From: Triops longicaudatus
Lineage: Eukaryota > Arthropoda > Branchiopoda > Notostraca > Triopsidae
Direction of reading: 5' to 3'
Assembly (NCBI GenBank): GCA_022885665.1
Contig: JAGQDJ010000260.1
Coordinates: forward strand, 434,001-498,000
Length of the DNA: 64,000 nucleotides
A program made the position numbers and the translations under genes. Shown in pieces: positions 49,459-61,754 of the stretch (position 1 is its first letter; every line of letters begins with the position of its first letter). The notes beneath the pieces were generated by a model. It had not been told where the DNA came from. It ran no database searches and saw only the letters and a program-made list of their open reading frames with translations.

Positions 49459-50480
49459 CTTACCACATGCCTACGGAAGTCGGCCATTCCACAATCATAG
49501 TTCAACAAACTTCATTGCGAGGAGGGTGGAAAAAGGAGGCACTTTCAAGCTTATCCTCCAATTTCTTATCTTTACCTTCAACTCCCCCACACACACGCTC
49601 ATCATTCTTCCATTTGCTTCGCCTCGTCCTCGCAAGAAAACGCAATTAGATACCACAGCGTGGTTTGAACTTAACCATCAAAAGTTGAGCGTGGCAGGCC
49701 GTTGCACTTATTTTAACGAGTTTCCGGGAAAACAAAACCCTGCATTATCGTACACGTGGTACACGCTATCATCTTGATGCTTACAAAGTAAACTGTTAAC
49801 GAGGTGATAACCTTTCCTCCAAAGTTGCTGCTCTAATTGTATTTCAAATAACAATTGTTATTGTTGGGGCTAGTTACTAGCCGACACATGTTAAGGTAAC
49901 AAAATTTCTATAATCTTTCATTATCAGGAATGCTGAGACGATGAATAGAACATTCTTAATGTTTCAAACTCTTTTTATAAGTAGATTCACAGCTGTCGCT
50001 TTTCTTTTGATCGCCACTTGTTGCTCGAGCTCATTGTTCACGAAGCTTAGCATATTGCAGCTTATTCCTGATTTAACCAGCTTTTAATTTAGTCCACTGA
50101 CTTTTCTGTGTTACTGATTGTGTTAACTACGCTGTTCAACCTTGCATTTCGGTGCCTCATGTAAGGGCAACCGAGATAACACCATGCGCAGCGGTCATGC
50201 CTCATGTAACACTTTTGAAATCAAAACTGGAATAAACCAGGTTCAAGGAGACTTGGAGAAATAAATAAATGATTTGCCAGAAAAGACTGTATTGACACTC
50301 CATATATGGACTTCGCCAAAACGCGGCCTGGTGCGGCCCATTTATTTATATACAAAGTGAAAAACTGATGATTTTAATGACGAGCTCTAACAACCTGGCC
50401 GCAGGAGTCACCAAAGAACACGAGGTACTTTTTCATTAAGGGAGTTAATGCTTCGCAAAAATAGACTGAGGTGACATTCT
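49459..50480. other. Intergenic between paralog B and cryptochrome
   Basis: No coding exon seen. It contains the paralog B upstream region and the cryptochrome 3' UTR. Confidence 0.5.
50341..50346 (-). terminator. Cryptochrome polyadenylation signal
   Basis: AATAAA on the minus strand, about 135 bases beyond the cryptochrome stop. Confidence 0.6.
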
Positions 50481-53299
50481 TTAATCATTGTGGATCATAG
50501 AGTTGGGCCTTTTATGGCGATTCGTTGACCTTTCCCGCGTCGCATTATCGGCCACGGACACGAGTCCTAAACACGGTGCAAGAACGGAATACATTAAAGA
50601 AAATTTAAAACATTTATTTCAAAGTTATAAAAACGGAAGAATCGCTAAAAATGAAATCAATTCTGTTATAAGTTAGAACGTTCCACGCACTACCTGGTCC
50701 GCGATATTGCGTGAGTTGTTGGTAGACTTGCTTCATACGTTCAATATTTATCTTGGACGCTTGGGCGTGATTGACCATAGGCAAAGGATAGCTTTTGCCT
50801 ATAATGCATTTGGCAGCGCGCTGGACACTCTCCGGTGCATTCCACGGCTCGTGGATGTATTGAACCGGGAAGTTCTTTAAAACAGGGAGGTACTTCTTTA
50901 TGAAATCACCATTAGGATCTGCTTTGCGCCCAAACCGCACGGGACAATAACAATGGAAGAACTGCTGGAAAAAGGAAGAACACGAAAGCCACATCCACGT
51001 CCCTGCATTAACGGACCAGTCGGCATCGAGTAATAATTCATCAAAAACCTACAAATATCGTTTATTACAAGACACTCTTCACTTTTCTTTGGGTTCATTG
51101 TTACTTTCATGCCTTCTTCCCATGAAATCCATAAATCACCTCTGGTAAGAAAACACGCCACGGCATGACGGGCCAAGTGATGAATCCAACCTTCTTGCCG
51201 AAGCTGAGTCATTATGGCATCAATCCAGGGAAACCCCGTTTGGCCCTAAAGAGTTTTTTGGGGTGTACTATTCAGTAAGTTACGGATCAAAACGTTCCTT
51301 GAGCAACATTACATTGGCCCACTTCGCTAACGCTTCACTGTTATGATCCCACGGAATTTGAACGCAAATAGGGTTTCCTCGCATTTTATCAAAGTTGGGA
51401 TTGTTCGTCGCTGCGCAATAGAAAAATTCTCTCCAAAGCACTTGTCCGTGTAACGATAAAGGTGGAGGAGCTTTCTTTATCTAGGTGAAATAAAATACAT
51501 GCATCAATATTTCTTCTATTTTTAGTCAGAAATTCCATTACTTTTCTATACAGCTCGCTTAACTGCTGGTAAAACAAACGAACAGACAGGCAACCAAACC
51601 TCAGATACGGACTAAGGCCTGTTTGACTAGCCAATAGCGACTGGGGAGTCATTTTTGGACGCCCGAAGGTAGCCACCCACGCTTTGCGTTCAAGATGGCG
51701 CTCGAGGCGTGCTAAAGCTTCTGTTTCTCCACCTTTCCATACTGCCGGCATCAGGCCGTCGGTATCGAAACCTAGAGCCAACGTTGGATTATAAAAATTT
51801 CTGCAGTAGGGAAACAAAGTCGCTCTCATTACCCAGCTCTTCCAACGTTGGCACTCCATACTTATCATCCGTATCTTCCGCAAAGGGGGTGTAACCTGAT
51901 CCGAGGTATTCGAGTGTGATAGGCAACTGAGGTGGAGGAGGCGGGTCAACTTTGCTTAGCAAGTTTTGAAACTGTCGGTAAGTTAACGGTGGGTTACCGC
52001 CATTCATTTCAATGATTCTAGATTCATTTCAAAGATTCAAGAACGGTTTCCCAAATTAGTGCCAAACTTGTACATTTAATTGTAAAATACTTCTGAAGGT
52101 TGTAAAGTGTGTGTGAACTTCGGACGATAACTTCGATTCCCAGTTCTTGACACATTGCCATGATGTTTTGATCCCTGACGCGTCCGAAAGGCTCCGGATC
52201 TTCTTCGAAGGTTACGCAAGTAGTTCCCCATTCCTGGATTGGAGTAACTTTATAATTATTATTCGGCGAACAATCTTTTAACGATGATGGTTACATTAAC
52301 AATTAATAATAATTTCGTTTTCTTTCTTCCAAAAGGACCGAGTAGACGACAGTCATTAGTACTGATACGCTGATTAAAAAAGTATCTGAAGTTGTTCTGC
52401 GTAGTTTGACAACTCGATTTAACTATGCGCAACACTGAAATTGTCACAGCGGAATTTGTTAGCGTACGATGTTTTGTGTTTATAATAAGTTTTCTGCAAT
52501 AAACAACCTTTATGAGTTAAGACTTCGTAAGTTCGTAGTATAATCTCGCTATTGTAGACATTTTCAAAATATTCTTGAAATTTTCTGATAAACTTGTCAT
52601 CGTTGCCAAACCCCGCCTCCCCGAGTTCGAATTGCGCGCCATAGGTCGATAAAGCCGACCCGTTGCAAACGTGCGTTCCCGCGCGTGCTGCTGTCCCCGA
52701 ATTCGCCTAGGCATTTCTAGATTTGCTTCAAAACTAATACTTTTCTTTTTTTTATGAGAAGAACTGACACAACATGTTTAAGCATAAGCAAGACAACAAG
52801 TTCAAAGGTAATTTCCCCTTTCCTGTTTACGATCTCTCGTATGTTGTCTCGCATTTAACCCATATAAAGTAACGACAAACAGCTAGGTCGCTTATCTTGC
52901 CTTAAAAAGTTTGGGCAGAACTCCAGCAGGCTGACCTCTGATGACAAATAACCGTGAATTGAGTTTCTTTAAGCTTTGGTCCAAGTCTTCCAAGGATTGT
53001 AGCAAAAACCTGTAAATACAAACAAGAATGTTAGTCTCCTTGTTGAGCGTCAGCAAGCGCTGAAGCGTTAGTTGCCTTCATTTTCTGAATTTTGTGGTGT
53101 TGTACCTCCATTTGTTGATGCCCACGTTCGAAGCACCTGCAAACCAAGGGTCCAAGATGAAAATGCAGCGAAAACTCCTTCCATTTTTGAGCCCTTCTCT
53201 CAGACTAGGATTATCATGAAGTCTTAATCCTTTGCGGAACCAGTGTACTACATGTTTTTCCTTAGATTTCTGCGGCTGGTCACTGCCATGGCCAGTCAT
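50481..53299 (-). CDS. cry2: Type-2 (vertebrate-like) cryptochrome, 9 exons
   Basis: FAD-fold cryptochrome of the type that, in insects and vertebrates, represses CLOCK:CYCLE/BMAL1. Exons: 53299-53106, 53009-52901, 52233-52091, 52017-51833, 51771-51542, 51480-51313, 51245-51105, 51048-50694, 50566-50481; 536 residues. The photolyase domain (~16-280) has VVHWFRKGLRLHDNPSL, FILDPWFAGASNVGINKW and LNSRLFVIRGQPAG. The FAD domain (~280-505) has TGLSPYLRFGCLS, WIHHLARHAVACFLTRGDLW, WMWLSCSSFFQQFFHCYCPV and FGRKADPNGDFIKKYLP. QRAAKCIIG and PMVNHAQAS favour CRY2 over (6-4) photolyase. The tail after QYRGPG is only about 31 residues. The second intron has a GC donor (AAG/GCAAGA). The Drosophila-type light-sensing CRY and a CPD photolyase are poorer matches. 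Confidence 0.93.
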
Positions 53300-55279
53300 T
53301 GTGCACGTTAGTCCCAGCCTCGTCGTTCAAATTGGGGCCAAATACAACTCTTGCACACCAAATGTTGTTTACTCATCACGAACTACAATAGTCATCTAAA
53401 TCTCCTTTACTTAATGTTGAAGTTGACCGCGGCTACATTTTCTTTCCCACTTTGATCAACTTGGCGACGTTTTTTTCCAGAAACTTCTGATTTAATTACA
53501 GCAAACACATTCGTTATGTAACTGCAACCAAGAAAATAGATTCTTGGTTTGCCGTAACCAGGCCAAGTTGAACACTTTGCACCTTTGAGAGTAGATTTAA
53601 AACAGTTACTATCCTTCACCCAGAAAGTAACAACAGAATAAAAACAACAAGCAAGCCAACTCTCTGCTTAGGGGCAGAATTAAACCACTTTTACTAACAC
53701 GTACACCCGGGGATTTTTCTGATTATAGAAAGAGTCTAGGAACAAGGGATTAATTAATTTTATCCAAGATTCACAGGTGACATAACAACAACGCTCGTGG
53801 TTGCAAGCAATCGACCACTAATCCTTCACCTAGGCTAGGAAATCCATTCCACACCCGTTGCAACGTGACTCGTTCGCCACAAGGTTCTTATTGGCAGACT
53901 GGGTCACGTGATGCGTGTGCATTTCAAACCTCACGTTGTCTTTTGCATGCAACTTTTTCGCATTGCGCGAGTTTTCTTTGATATTCTTCACGTGGTATTT
54001 GCAAACCATCCGCCCTTTATGCAGTACGTTCTCATACGCTATATGCGTACTGAATTGCACTTGAAACGCACAAAGCGCTGTTAGTTTAATGAGGTTCGAT
54101 TTACGGGCGAACTGTTCCACCTTTTAAAATTAACCAGGACACATGTCAATTTTTATCTCTTTGTGTGAACAGGCATTGTGACGTCAACAACATTTTAACG
54201 ATGCCTACGAATGGTTTCTGGACATTATAATAGAATAAGCTGATTACTGCGACCTCACAAAGTCAATGACGAATTTATATGTATGCATTAAAATAAGAGT
54301 TGGTCGCAGGAGAATTTTTTTCATAATAATTGCATCAACAGTTGTAGAATTCTTTGTTATACGTTTCCACGCACGAACTTTACCTGATTATCTCAGCAGC
54401 GCGCAAAGATGATTCCCACCTGGGAGTGACGTTTGACAAAGTGGATTGAACCTTTCAGCATATTTCTAATGACTCGAGATAAATGGCAGTAAAACGTCAC
54501 TGAGTAGAACAAACTAAGGCTTTGACTTACAATGGTCCATTTACGGGCCTTTTCAAAAAATAAGCCCCATACCGTTAAAAAATGTGTCTACGCTAGACTT
54601 AAATTTTTTTGCTTACGTGAAGTACACTTTTTTGTGATAAAAGATGTATTGTTGCACATACTGTTTCCATTACTTAATTTGGCACTAGCAACTTTCTGAT
54701 TAGACAGATCTTTACAGTTTCCCATGCACAGCAAAATAGTTACTTTCCCTACCTATACAAGCTTTTTTAAAAATTTACGTTTTAACCCGAATCTGTGTCA
54801 TTATTTTTTATTTTTTTTTGTTTCCTCTTTGTCAAAAAGTACTAGAAAGGAACTAAAGCAGTATCGTTCCTTGAAACTGGTGGGAGCAACGTTCGAATAC
54901 AGGGTTCGTTGCTTAACGATCTCTTCCCTAAAATCCTTTAAGCATCACAGTAGGTGGATTCTTTCCTTCGAGAGGAACCGAAAAATACTTCCTGCTAGCA
55001 ACCAAATGCAAGCTCATAAAACAAGTTCGGTAACAAAAAGGCTATAAAACGGATATTTTCTTCAACGTTAAAAAAGCAGTGAGATTGTCAAGCGTAACGT
55101 AAACCAAGAAAAAGCAGATCTGTGGCTGCGTGTGTGTGATAGTGAGCTGTCACGTGGGAATAAGCGTTTAAATGCTTCAAATATATACCTATCGATATTC
55201 GGCTTGCCAAATACACTGCCTGAAAATAGACCTTCCTAAATTTTTCTGAATGTTTTCCTAGTTTTCATTTAAAAAAGGC
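53300..55279. other. Intergenic, cryptochrome upstream region
   Basis: About 2 kb without a recognisable exon. A 96-residue minus frame at 53830-54120 ends in RCNGCGMDFLA; it has no domain I know. Two CACGTG E-boxes are listed separately. A third CACGTG lies near 55147. Confidence 0.45.
53905..53994. promoter_or_regulatory. Pair of CACGTG E-boxes upstream of cryptochrome
   Basis: CACGTG at 53905-53910 and 53989-53994, 84 bases apart and about 610-690 bases upstream of the cryptochrome ATG. Perfect E-boxes are the CLOCK:CYCLE binding site. The motif also occurs elsewhere in the window, so a clock role is inferred from position and spacing only. Confidence 0.35.
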
Positions 55280-56814
55280 TTAGTCGCTGTCAGCTTGAGT
55301 AGGCTGAACAGTCGTAGACGTTTTGTCTTTGTTACGGGATCGCAAATCCACTTTGGGTCCAGTTCGGTTATATCCACGTCCCATTTCGGTGAAATGAGAC
55401 TCGAAATGCTTGTCGCGACTTTTGAGTTTCTGGAATCTGCTCTCCAGTAACTGCACGGCGTAGGCGTAAAGTTCTAGATCGAGTTTGTTCACGTGGCGGA
55501 TTTGTTCAAACTGGGACGGAGTGATTTCTTCTAACGCCAAATCCGCAAAAGTCGTATTATATTGCTCGAAGGGTATGGTGAAATGCAAGTTGAACGTTTC
55601 TTCGAATACGTACTGACTCACTTGTTGCAGTTCGGTTAAACCGAAAAAGGCCATTTTGGCTAAATTGCTTTTTGCACTGGCCAACATGATCCGCTCGCGC
55701 TCAGCGTGGTCCATATAACTCTGATTGTAACATCCTACCAAAGTTAAGTCGGCTAGCATCCGGGTTTGCCGGTTATTGGCTAAGTTATGTGTACACGCCA
55801 GGAATGAGTCCAAAGTCACGTCTTCCCAGACGTTGCCGTCATAACAGCGCGGCAGTTCTTCCGGCGTTGGCTCGCGACCATTGCACAAATGCTTGGAATA
55901 TTTCCAGGTTGCACCTCGTTTCACGTGCCGGTATTCTGACAAATACCTATGAATAGGCTCACGCAGGACAGTGATGTAGAAATAACTGAAAAAAGAAAGC
56001 AGACAATATTTTTAGCTATAAGAATGTAAAAAGATTTCGCAATTTACTTTCGCTTCTTGGATTTCCCTTCGAACTGATCCAAGCGGTGATCCACGCAGCT
56101 GGTAAGTTCGGTCCAATCAGCATGGAGACCGCATTTCCAGCCCGTAGAATACCTACTAAAGAGCCAGTGCTCTTTACTGTTAGGTCGAAAGCAATCACAG
56201 CGCTTGTATTCTTGGTGACATACACAGGGCCGTTTAAGATCTAAGTCTTGGACCAAGTGACGTCCAAAGACCGTTCCCCCGGTTTTCTGGATATGCAGAA
56301 AGACAATAACGTCATGTCCGCGAATATCGAAGTGAAAATTGGCGTCCATAACTTCGTCATAGCTTTTCCCATTGTGGGATGACGAGCGCGGATGAGAGGC
56401 CAAATTGACTGGCTTGGCCATGTTGTCGAGCAGGGAAAGGACTTGTTCATTGTATAGCTGGTCAGTGTTGGTTAGCTGCCGGTGTCGAAGCTTGTAAGTA
56501 ACGGTGCAGGACGAGCCTTGGCAGGTGTAGCTGATATAAAAGACGCAAAGTAGAGAAGCCGCCATACAAAATCCAATGATAACTTTGAATCGATGTGTCC
56601 ACTGCCCCATGGTGGGGTTGGAATTAGCCGACTGGCTGCTACTGTTGCTGAGAAAAGAGTTGGAAAGGGTAGCAGAAATACGCCGAGGAAAAGTGAGAAT
56701 GATCGGGAAGGTGACGGACTTATTTGTGGTGGAAAGTAACCGTCCTTCCATCCAAGGCATACCATCCAGCAAATCGTTCTCCTCGACTTGGACGGCGGCT
56801 TCAGAGGTCGGCAT
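55280..56814 (-). CDS. HS6ST: Heparan-sulfate 6-O-sulfotransferase, 2 exons
   Basis: Golgi type II membrane enzyme that transfers sulfate from PAPS to the 6-O position of glucosamine in heparan sulfate. Exons are 56814-56048 and 55985-55280, joined in phase 2 over a 62-nt intron; 490 residues. A membrane anchor lies at ~77-95. Next come the PAPS 5'-phosphosulfate loop VFLHIQKTGGT (~171-181), WLFSRYSTGWKCGLHADWTEL, then the 3'-phosphate motif ITVLREPIHRYLSE and RGATWKYSKHLC. LANNRQTRMLADLTLVGCYN and MAFFGLTELQQ are family signatures. The first ATG gives about 76 residues before the anchor, much longer than in vertebrate HS6STs. Met69 (codon at 56610-56608) would give the usual short cytosolic end, so the start is uncertain. 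The C-terminal tail is charged and variable. Paralog number (1, 2 or 3) cannot be assigned. Confidence 0.93.
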
Positions 56815-58429
56815 TACGGTGTAAACAAACACTACTCAGTTTGATGATGGGTAGTCCATTGAAAGCTGCAGGACAAGACGTGATATCAATATCTATTCGT
56901 TTGTTTACAACGTACCTAATACCCTTTTTTAAGTCCCCTTTGGGGGAAAGGTATTTTTGTGGGCGAACATAGAGGAGAGCCAAAGATGAGAACGGCGAAT
57001 GGTTAGTGGTCTCGAACTTCGGTTCTAAAATTAGGCGAAGGGATATCTTGTCTAACCAATAGGGATTTAATGCAGCATTTTATTACTGTCTTGTAGAAAT
57101 GATGATAAGTAAATTACAAACAAGAAGTGCACGAATATATAGAAATTATACTTAAGAATTATGTGTCTAGAAAATATGTCATTTTACGCAATACACCAAT
57201 ATAAATCATTCAGGAATTTCTAGCCTCTTGTCACATGAAATGTAACTTCATAAACCATTTAGACGAGTCTAGCCAAACGTACAAAAAAGAAACAACGGAA
57301 GATAGTCACAAGAGAATGCTATTTTTCATTGTAAACTACTCGAGATGTTGCAGAGGTACAGAAAAATAATAAAAGGAGAGACAGTCTCTTCTACAAGCTC
57401 ATTGTAGAGCAGAATTCTGTTACACCGAGCATCACTGGAGACTAATAAATTGCCCGTTAGGCCAGAAGATCATTATATCTTCCTCGACATTTACGAACCC
57501 AATAACTTTGTAATTACTCTAAGACAACCGACAATTCGACATAAAAGGGTGCACGCGGAGCTAAAATAAGCGCGGTCGGAATTTCGCGAGCAATTCGCGT
57601 GATCGCTCGTTTCATATTTTTCGCGAGCGGACAGCAACGAGCGCTCCTTAATTTATTTCAGAAGTCGTTTCAGTTCTTAAAGTATGTTCATTACGTTATA
57701 ATACGAGTTTGAAGGAGTTTGCTAGAAAGCGAAATTAAAAATCCCAAGTATGTTATAACCGGAGTTCGTTGTGATACGATTTTGAAAACTAACGAGTTTA
57801 TCAAACTTCATTTAATTGTAGGTCTAAATAATTTGTTTTGTAGTTCTTCCCCACTAGCAATTCCTACTTTTATGTATTTTTCGAATGAATTCGAAAAATC
57901 GAGATTTATCATGCTGAAAATGTAGAGGCGATTTTCCCTTTTCCGTCGTATCCTAAGGACATCTGAATTTTTATGAGAGAAAACATATGCATGCTAACGG
58001 AATTCTTCGGTAATGGAGCTTATTTTAGGCAACAAACACTAACAACCTAATTAGATCAAACCCACAGCGTCGTGTTCCGCTTCTAATGCAGCATTTTGTT
58101 CTATGGAAAGGAAACACTGTATATTGACTCGATCTTTTTATCACGGATAAGTCATCTTCCGAAAAATCTCGTAAAAATGAATTCCGACTACGACTAAAGC
58201 CTCGTATGAACGATATCCAAACAAGCAACGGGAAAAGGCATAAAACGCAATTTAACTGGTATATTAGATGTCTTGCTAAACCTTCATACGCTGAGTTTAC
58301 ACTGGAGTAATAGGTAAAAGGAGTTTTTGGGGTTGGACCGGTTTTTTGTTTTTCTTTAATGCGCACTTTTCTTCCCGATAGTCGTCACCTTTTTCCCACG
58401 CTATATCGTTCTACTGCCACACTCCTCGT
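56815..58429. other. Intergenic between HS6ST and GMPS
   Basis: No exon seen. ATTAAA on the minus strand at 58360-58355, about 70 bases beyond the GMPS stop, is a likely polyadenylation signal. A CpG-rich patch at about 57555-57650 has repeated CGCGAGC/GCTCG motifs in both orientations and could belong to the HS6ST promoter. Confidence 0.45.
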
Positions 58430-61400
58430 TCACTCCCATTCTGTAGTGCCGGGCGGTTTGGAAGTCAAATCATACAATACCCTCGAAATACCCGGTACAC
58501 TAGAGCAGGCCTCGACCATTGCATGGACCACCTATAAAACACCCAAAACCAACAATTAAAAAAAAATTCCCATAACTTTTTTATGCTTCTTTGTACAAAT
58601 ACACCAAACACAACGACTTTGGGCTTACCTCCAGAGGTAGATGCTTGCAAGGTAATGCTGCCAGCCCCGTCATAAAATCATGGCTCAAAAAGGGCCGAAT
58701 TGCAATGGCGCGTTGGCAAGACGGCAACCGCAAAGCCGGATCGCGATCAAAATGCAGTGGCAGTAAAACCACTGGCATCTGCGCTAGCCGTTTCATCATA
58801 TCGAACTGCTGCAAAACCTACACACAGAGCCCACGTTCTGCATTAGCAAAATACTCGGCCTTATACGGCTAAATGAATATGGATGTACCTGATTGGCCAA
58901 GTGGTCAGCTTGCCTCAACGAAGCGAGTACATGCGGTGTTAAGGTGGTGGGCGTAATATCAGTGACTGCATCTCGAATAGCTTTCCCAAAGGCGAAACAC
59001 ACGCGGTTCACTGAATGGCACAGCCGTGGAATCAACCTAACACCAACAACCATACATTTTCATCTGCTACAAAGTACAAACTTCATGTAAACTTAAAATA
59101 TTTTTCGTGCGTTACCTTGCATAGAATGCCATGTCTTCCCACCCGCTCACAGATGAAGGTTGATTATCCGAAGATAACGCTACCACGTAGCTATATGACC
59201 GACAGTCGCCCTGTACTCCTACTGATCGAATAGGTAGCAAGGTCGCACTCAGCTGCCACTTGGTTGACAACTCTGCTAGCCTTACGCGCTCCTCTTCGGT
59301 CGTGGTGGCATCTACTCGATTAAGTAGCGCATGTTTCTAGTCACGGACAGAAAAGAAAAATGATAATTTAAAAGCACCAACGCAGGTACATCAAAACGAT
59401 GTCTGATTTCGCTCCAAATTACGCGCAGGTGGAATGACTTAAGTTGCCCTTTTAAATATGTCGATGTCTTCTCTTTTAAAAGACAAAACATTTCTACTCT
59501 CAGTTTGCTTTGTGATAAAAAATTAAAGACAATACAAAAGTAGAAACGTTGTCAACATTAACTTCACAGAAAAAATCAAACTCGAGAACTCATACTCTAA
59601 CTTAACAAGCCCAAATAGATTTCTCCAGAACAAAATGAAAAAGAAAAATTAAATAAACACAAAAAAATTCACTGTATTTCAGCTTCCAACTTACTTTGGC
59701 TACCATGGCCGAGTACTCAACTACAAGCCGTACGAGCACTTGGGTTTCGGCAAAGTCACGTTCCATGTAGGGTTCTTCCGCACAAATCACTCGGATGGCT
59801 AATCCTGGGCCAGGGAAAGGATGGCGAGCTAAAAGCTCGTGGGGAAGGCCCAATTCTCGTCCCAGTGCCCGGACTTCGTCTTTGTGGAAATCTTGCAGAG
59901 GTTCCACCACTTGTCCCCGGCTACGCAAGGCGCGAACCAACTCCGAGTCGTTATGATGGGTTTTAATGACGTCCGCTTGCCCTGACGCCATTAAAGACGC
60001 CGACTCGATCAAGTCTGGCCTTAAAGTACCTTGCCCCAAATACGTCACATCGGGTTCGAGTTTTAACTGGTTCATTACTTGGTTGGCGGTCTAAAAGGAA
60101 ACGTAGGAAGATTAAATTAGGGTTCTAGAATAACTAGCAAAATTCAAAAATTAAAAATAGTTTTAAAAATTAAAGCAATAATAGAGGTTTTGGTATTTCG
60201 GAAACTTACTTTGACAAAAGTATCTCCAATAATCTTTCGCTTTTCTTCTGGGTTAACAGACCGACACAAAGCTTTGGTATTGCGTCTGGGTGAGTTTGGA
60301 TCCTTGGGATCCGTGGCAATGCTAGTTGTAGCTTCATAAAACTGTGGGCCAGCCTTTACCACTTGTAATTCCAGTCCCAAGGCACGTAGGCTGACTTCCA
60401 CTTGTTCAGACTCATCTAGGCGTAGAAAACCGTTATCGATATGAACAGCAATGACTTGCTGCTGCGGTAATGCTTTATGCAACAAAGCTGCACACACAGT
60501 TGAGTCCACGCCTCCACTCACGAGCATCTACGATTAATGGAAGAAGCGTGAGCAAACAAGCTACTCGAAAAGTACTCACAGGATAGATGAAACGCATAAC
60601 TAAGTGGACTACCGTTTTCTCAACAAAATAAACTCATGTGAAAAAGTGCAGAAAAACCTACCAACACTTGCTTTCCACCTACAGCATTTCTGATATAATC
60701 TATGCATTGCTGCTCGCGACTTTTGATAGTATAGTTGCCGCTAAGTCCCACAATGCCATACAAAAAATTCTTGAGCATCGCTTGGCCATTGTCGGTTAAA
60801 TCGACCTAGAAGGAATGGAAAAACACTCATAAGTAAATAAAGCGAAAGATAATCCTTATCTATGAAACACGATGTACTTCAGGATGAAACTGAACGCCGT
60901 AAATCCGCAGTTTATCGTTAGCAATTGCAGCTGGGATGTTTCCTGAGCTCGCGACACCCTTGAAACCATCGGCAATGCGATCTACACTATCTCCGTGAGT
61001 GAGCAACACCATCTGTTTCCCTTCCAAGTTTCTACAACGCCAATGAAATCAACCATTAGCTCAGAGTTTCCTTATTTCTTAAGAACTGGTTGACCACGCT
61101 TACTTAAAAAGGGGACAGGTATTGTCTACATCAATTAGGTATTGGCCGTCTTCTCGGATTTCCTTTTTGACGACTGCACCACCGAATTCCTTGTTGATCA
61201 TTTGCATACCATAACAGATACCTAGCAAAAGACGGTGAATTATTATAAAAACGACAGGAAATTCTCATCTTTTATTGTTTAGTACTTAATCAATACAATA
61301 ACTTGCTGATAGCTGAATAATATTTCCCAAGCCGCAGTTTAGAAAAAAATTTTAAAAATATATTTTTTAGAACTCTACCTAATACAGGTAAGCCTATCCT

Positions 61401-61754
61401 AAAAATGGCGGCATCGTATAGTGGGGCATCGTCAGAATAAACGGAGTTGGGTCCTCCAGAAATAATAATAGCACAATATCCAGCCTCTTGCAAGGAATAC
61501 GCTGGTGTATCCAAAGGCAGAATATCTGACTCGACACAAAGTTCTCGCACTCTTCTATCAATCACCTGCGAGTGTCATAAAACATATATTAGGGTCGCGT
61601 TTTGGGAGACTATTATGTCCATGAATGATGCTACCTTTCCATATTGTGCTCCTGCGTCAAGAATTGCAACTTTTTCATGGTTTCCAGGTGGGCTTTGACT
61701 TCCTGGTTCAGTTTTGGGCATCTTAGCGCCATTTTCTTCAGTGTTGCCAGTCAT
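58430..61754 (-). CDS. GMPS: GMP synthase (glutamine-hydrolysing), 11 exons
   Basis: Converts XMP, ATP and glutamine to GMP. Exons: 61754-61635, 61565-61379, 61221-61104, 61031-60878, 60805-60662, 60527-60210, 60090-59695, 59336-59116, 59036-58889, 58817-58629, 58531-58430; 698 residues (human 693). The class I glutamine amidotransferase domain (~34-215) has AILDAGAQYGKVIDRRVREL, SGGPNSVY, the nucleophile in ICYGMQM (Cys105) and the His/Glu pair in QFHPE (~191, 193). The ATP pyrophosphatase domain carries the P-loop LVSGGVDST (~243-251), EEKRKIIGDTFVK, LGQGTLRPDLIESAS and RHPFPGPGLAIRVI. The dimerisation domain has VQGDCRSYSY, LHFDRDP and the exact family ending DLTSKPPGTTEWE. Most introns are 60-160 nt. 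Every catalytic motif that I checked is present, so the enzyme should be active. Confidence 0.96.

Noticed and set aside
51389..51949. 186-codon minus frame across cryptochrome
   Set aside because: It reads through two introns; only the part matching exon 5 (51771-51542) is real.
53830..54120. 96-codon minus frame ending RCNGCGMDFLA as a zinc-binding protein
   Set aside because: A single CxxC pair is not enough, no splice partners were found, and the region is more simply cryptochrome upstream DNA.
56815..56832. Start of HS6ST at a GTG upstream of the ATG
   Set aside because: GTG starts are not normal for nuclear genes, and an in-frame TGA lies just upstream.
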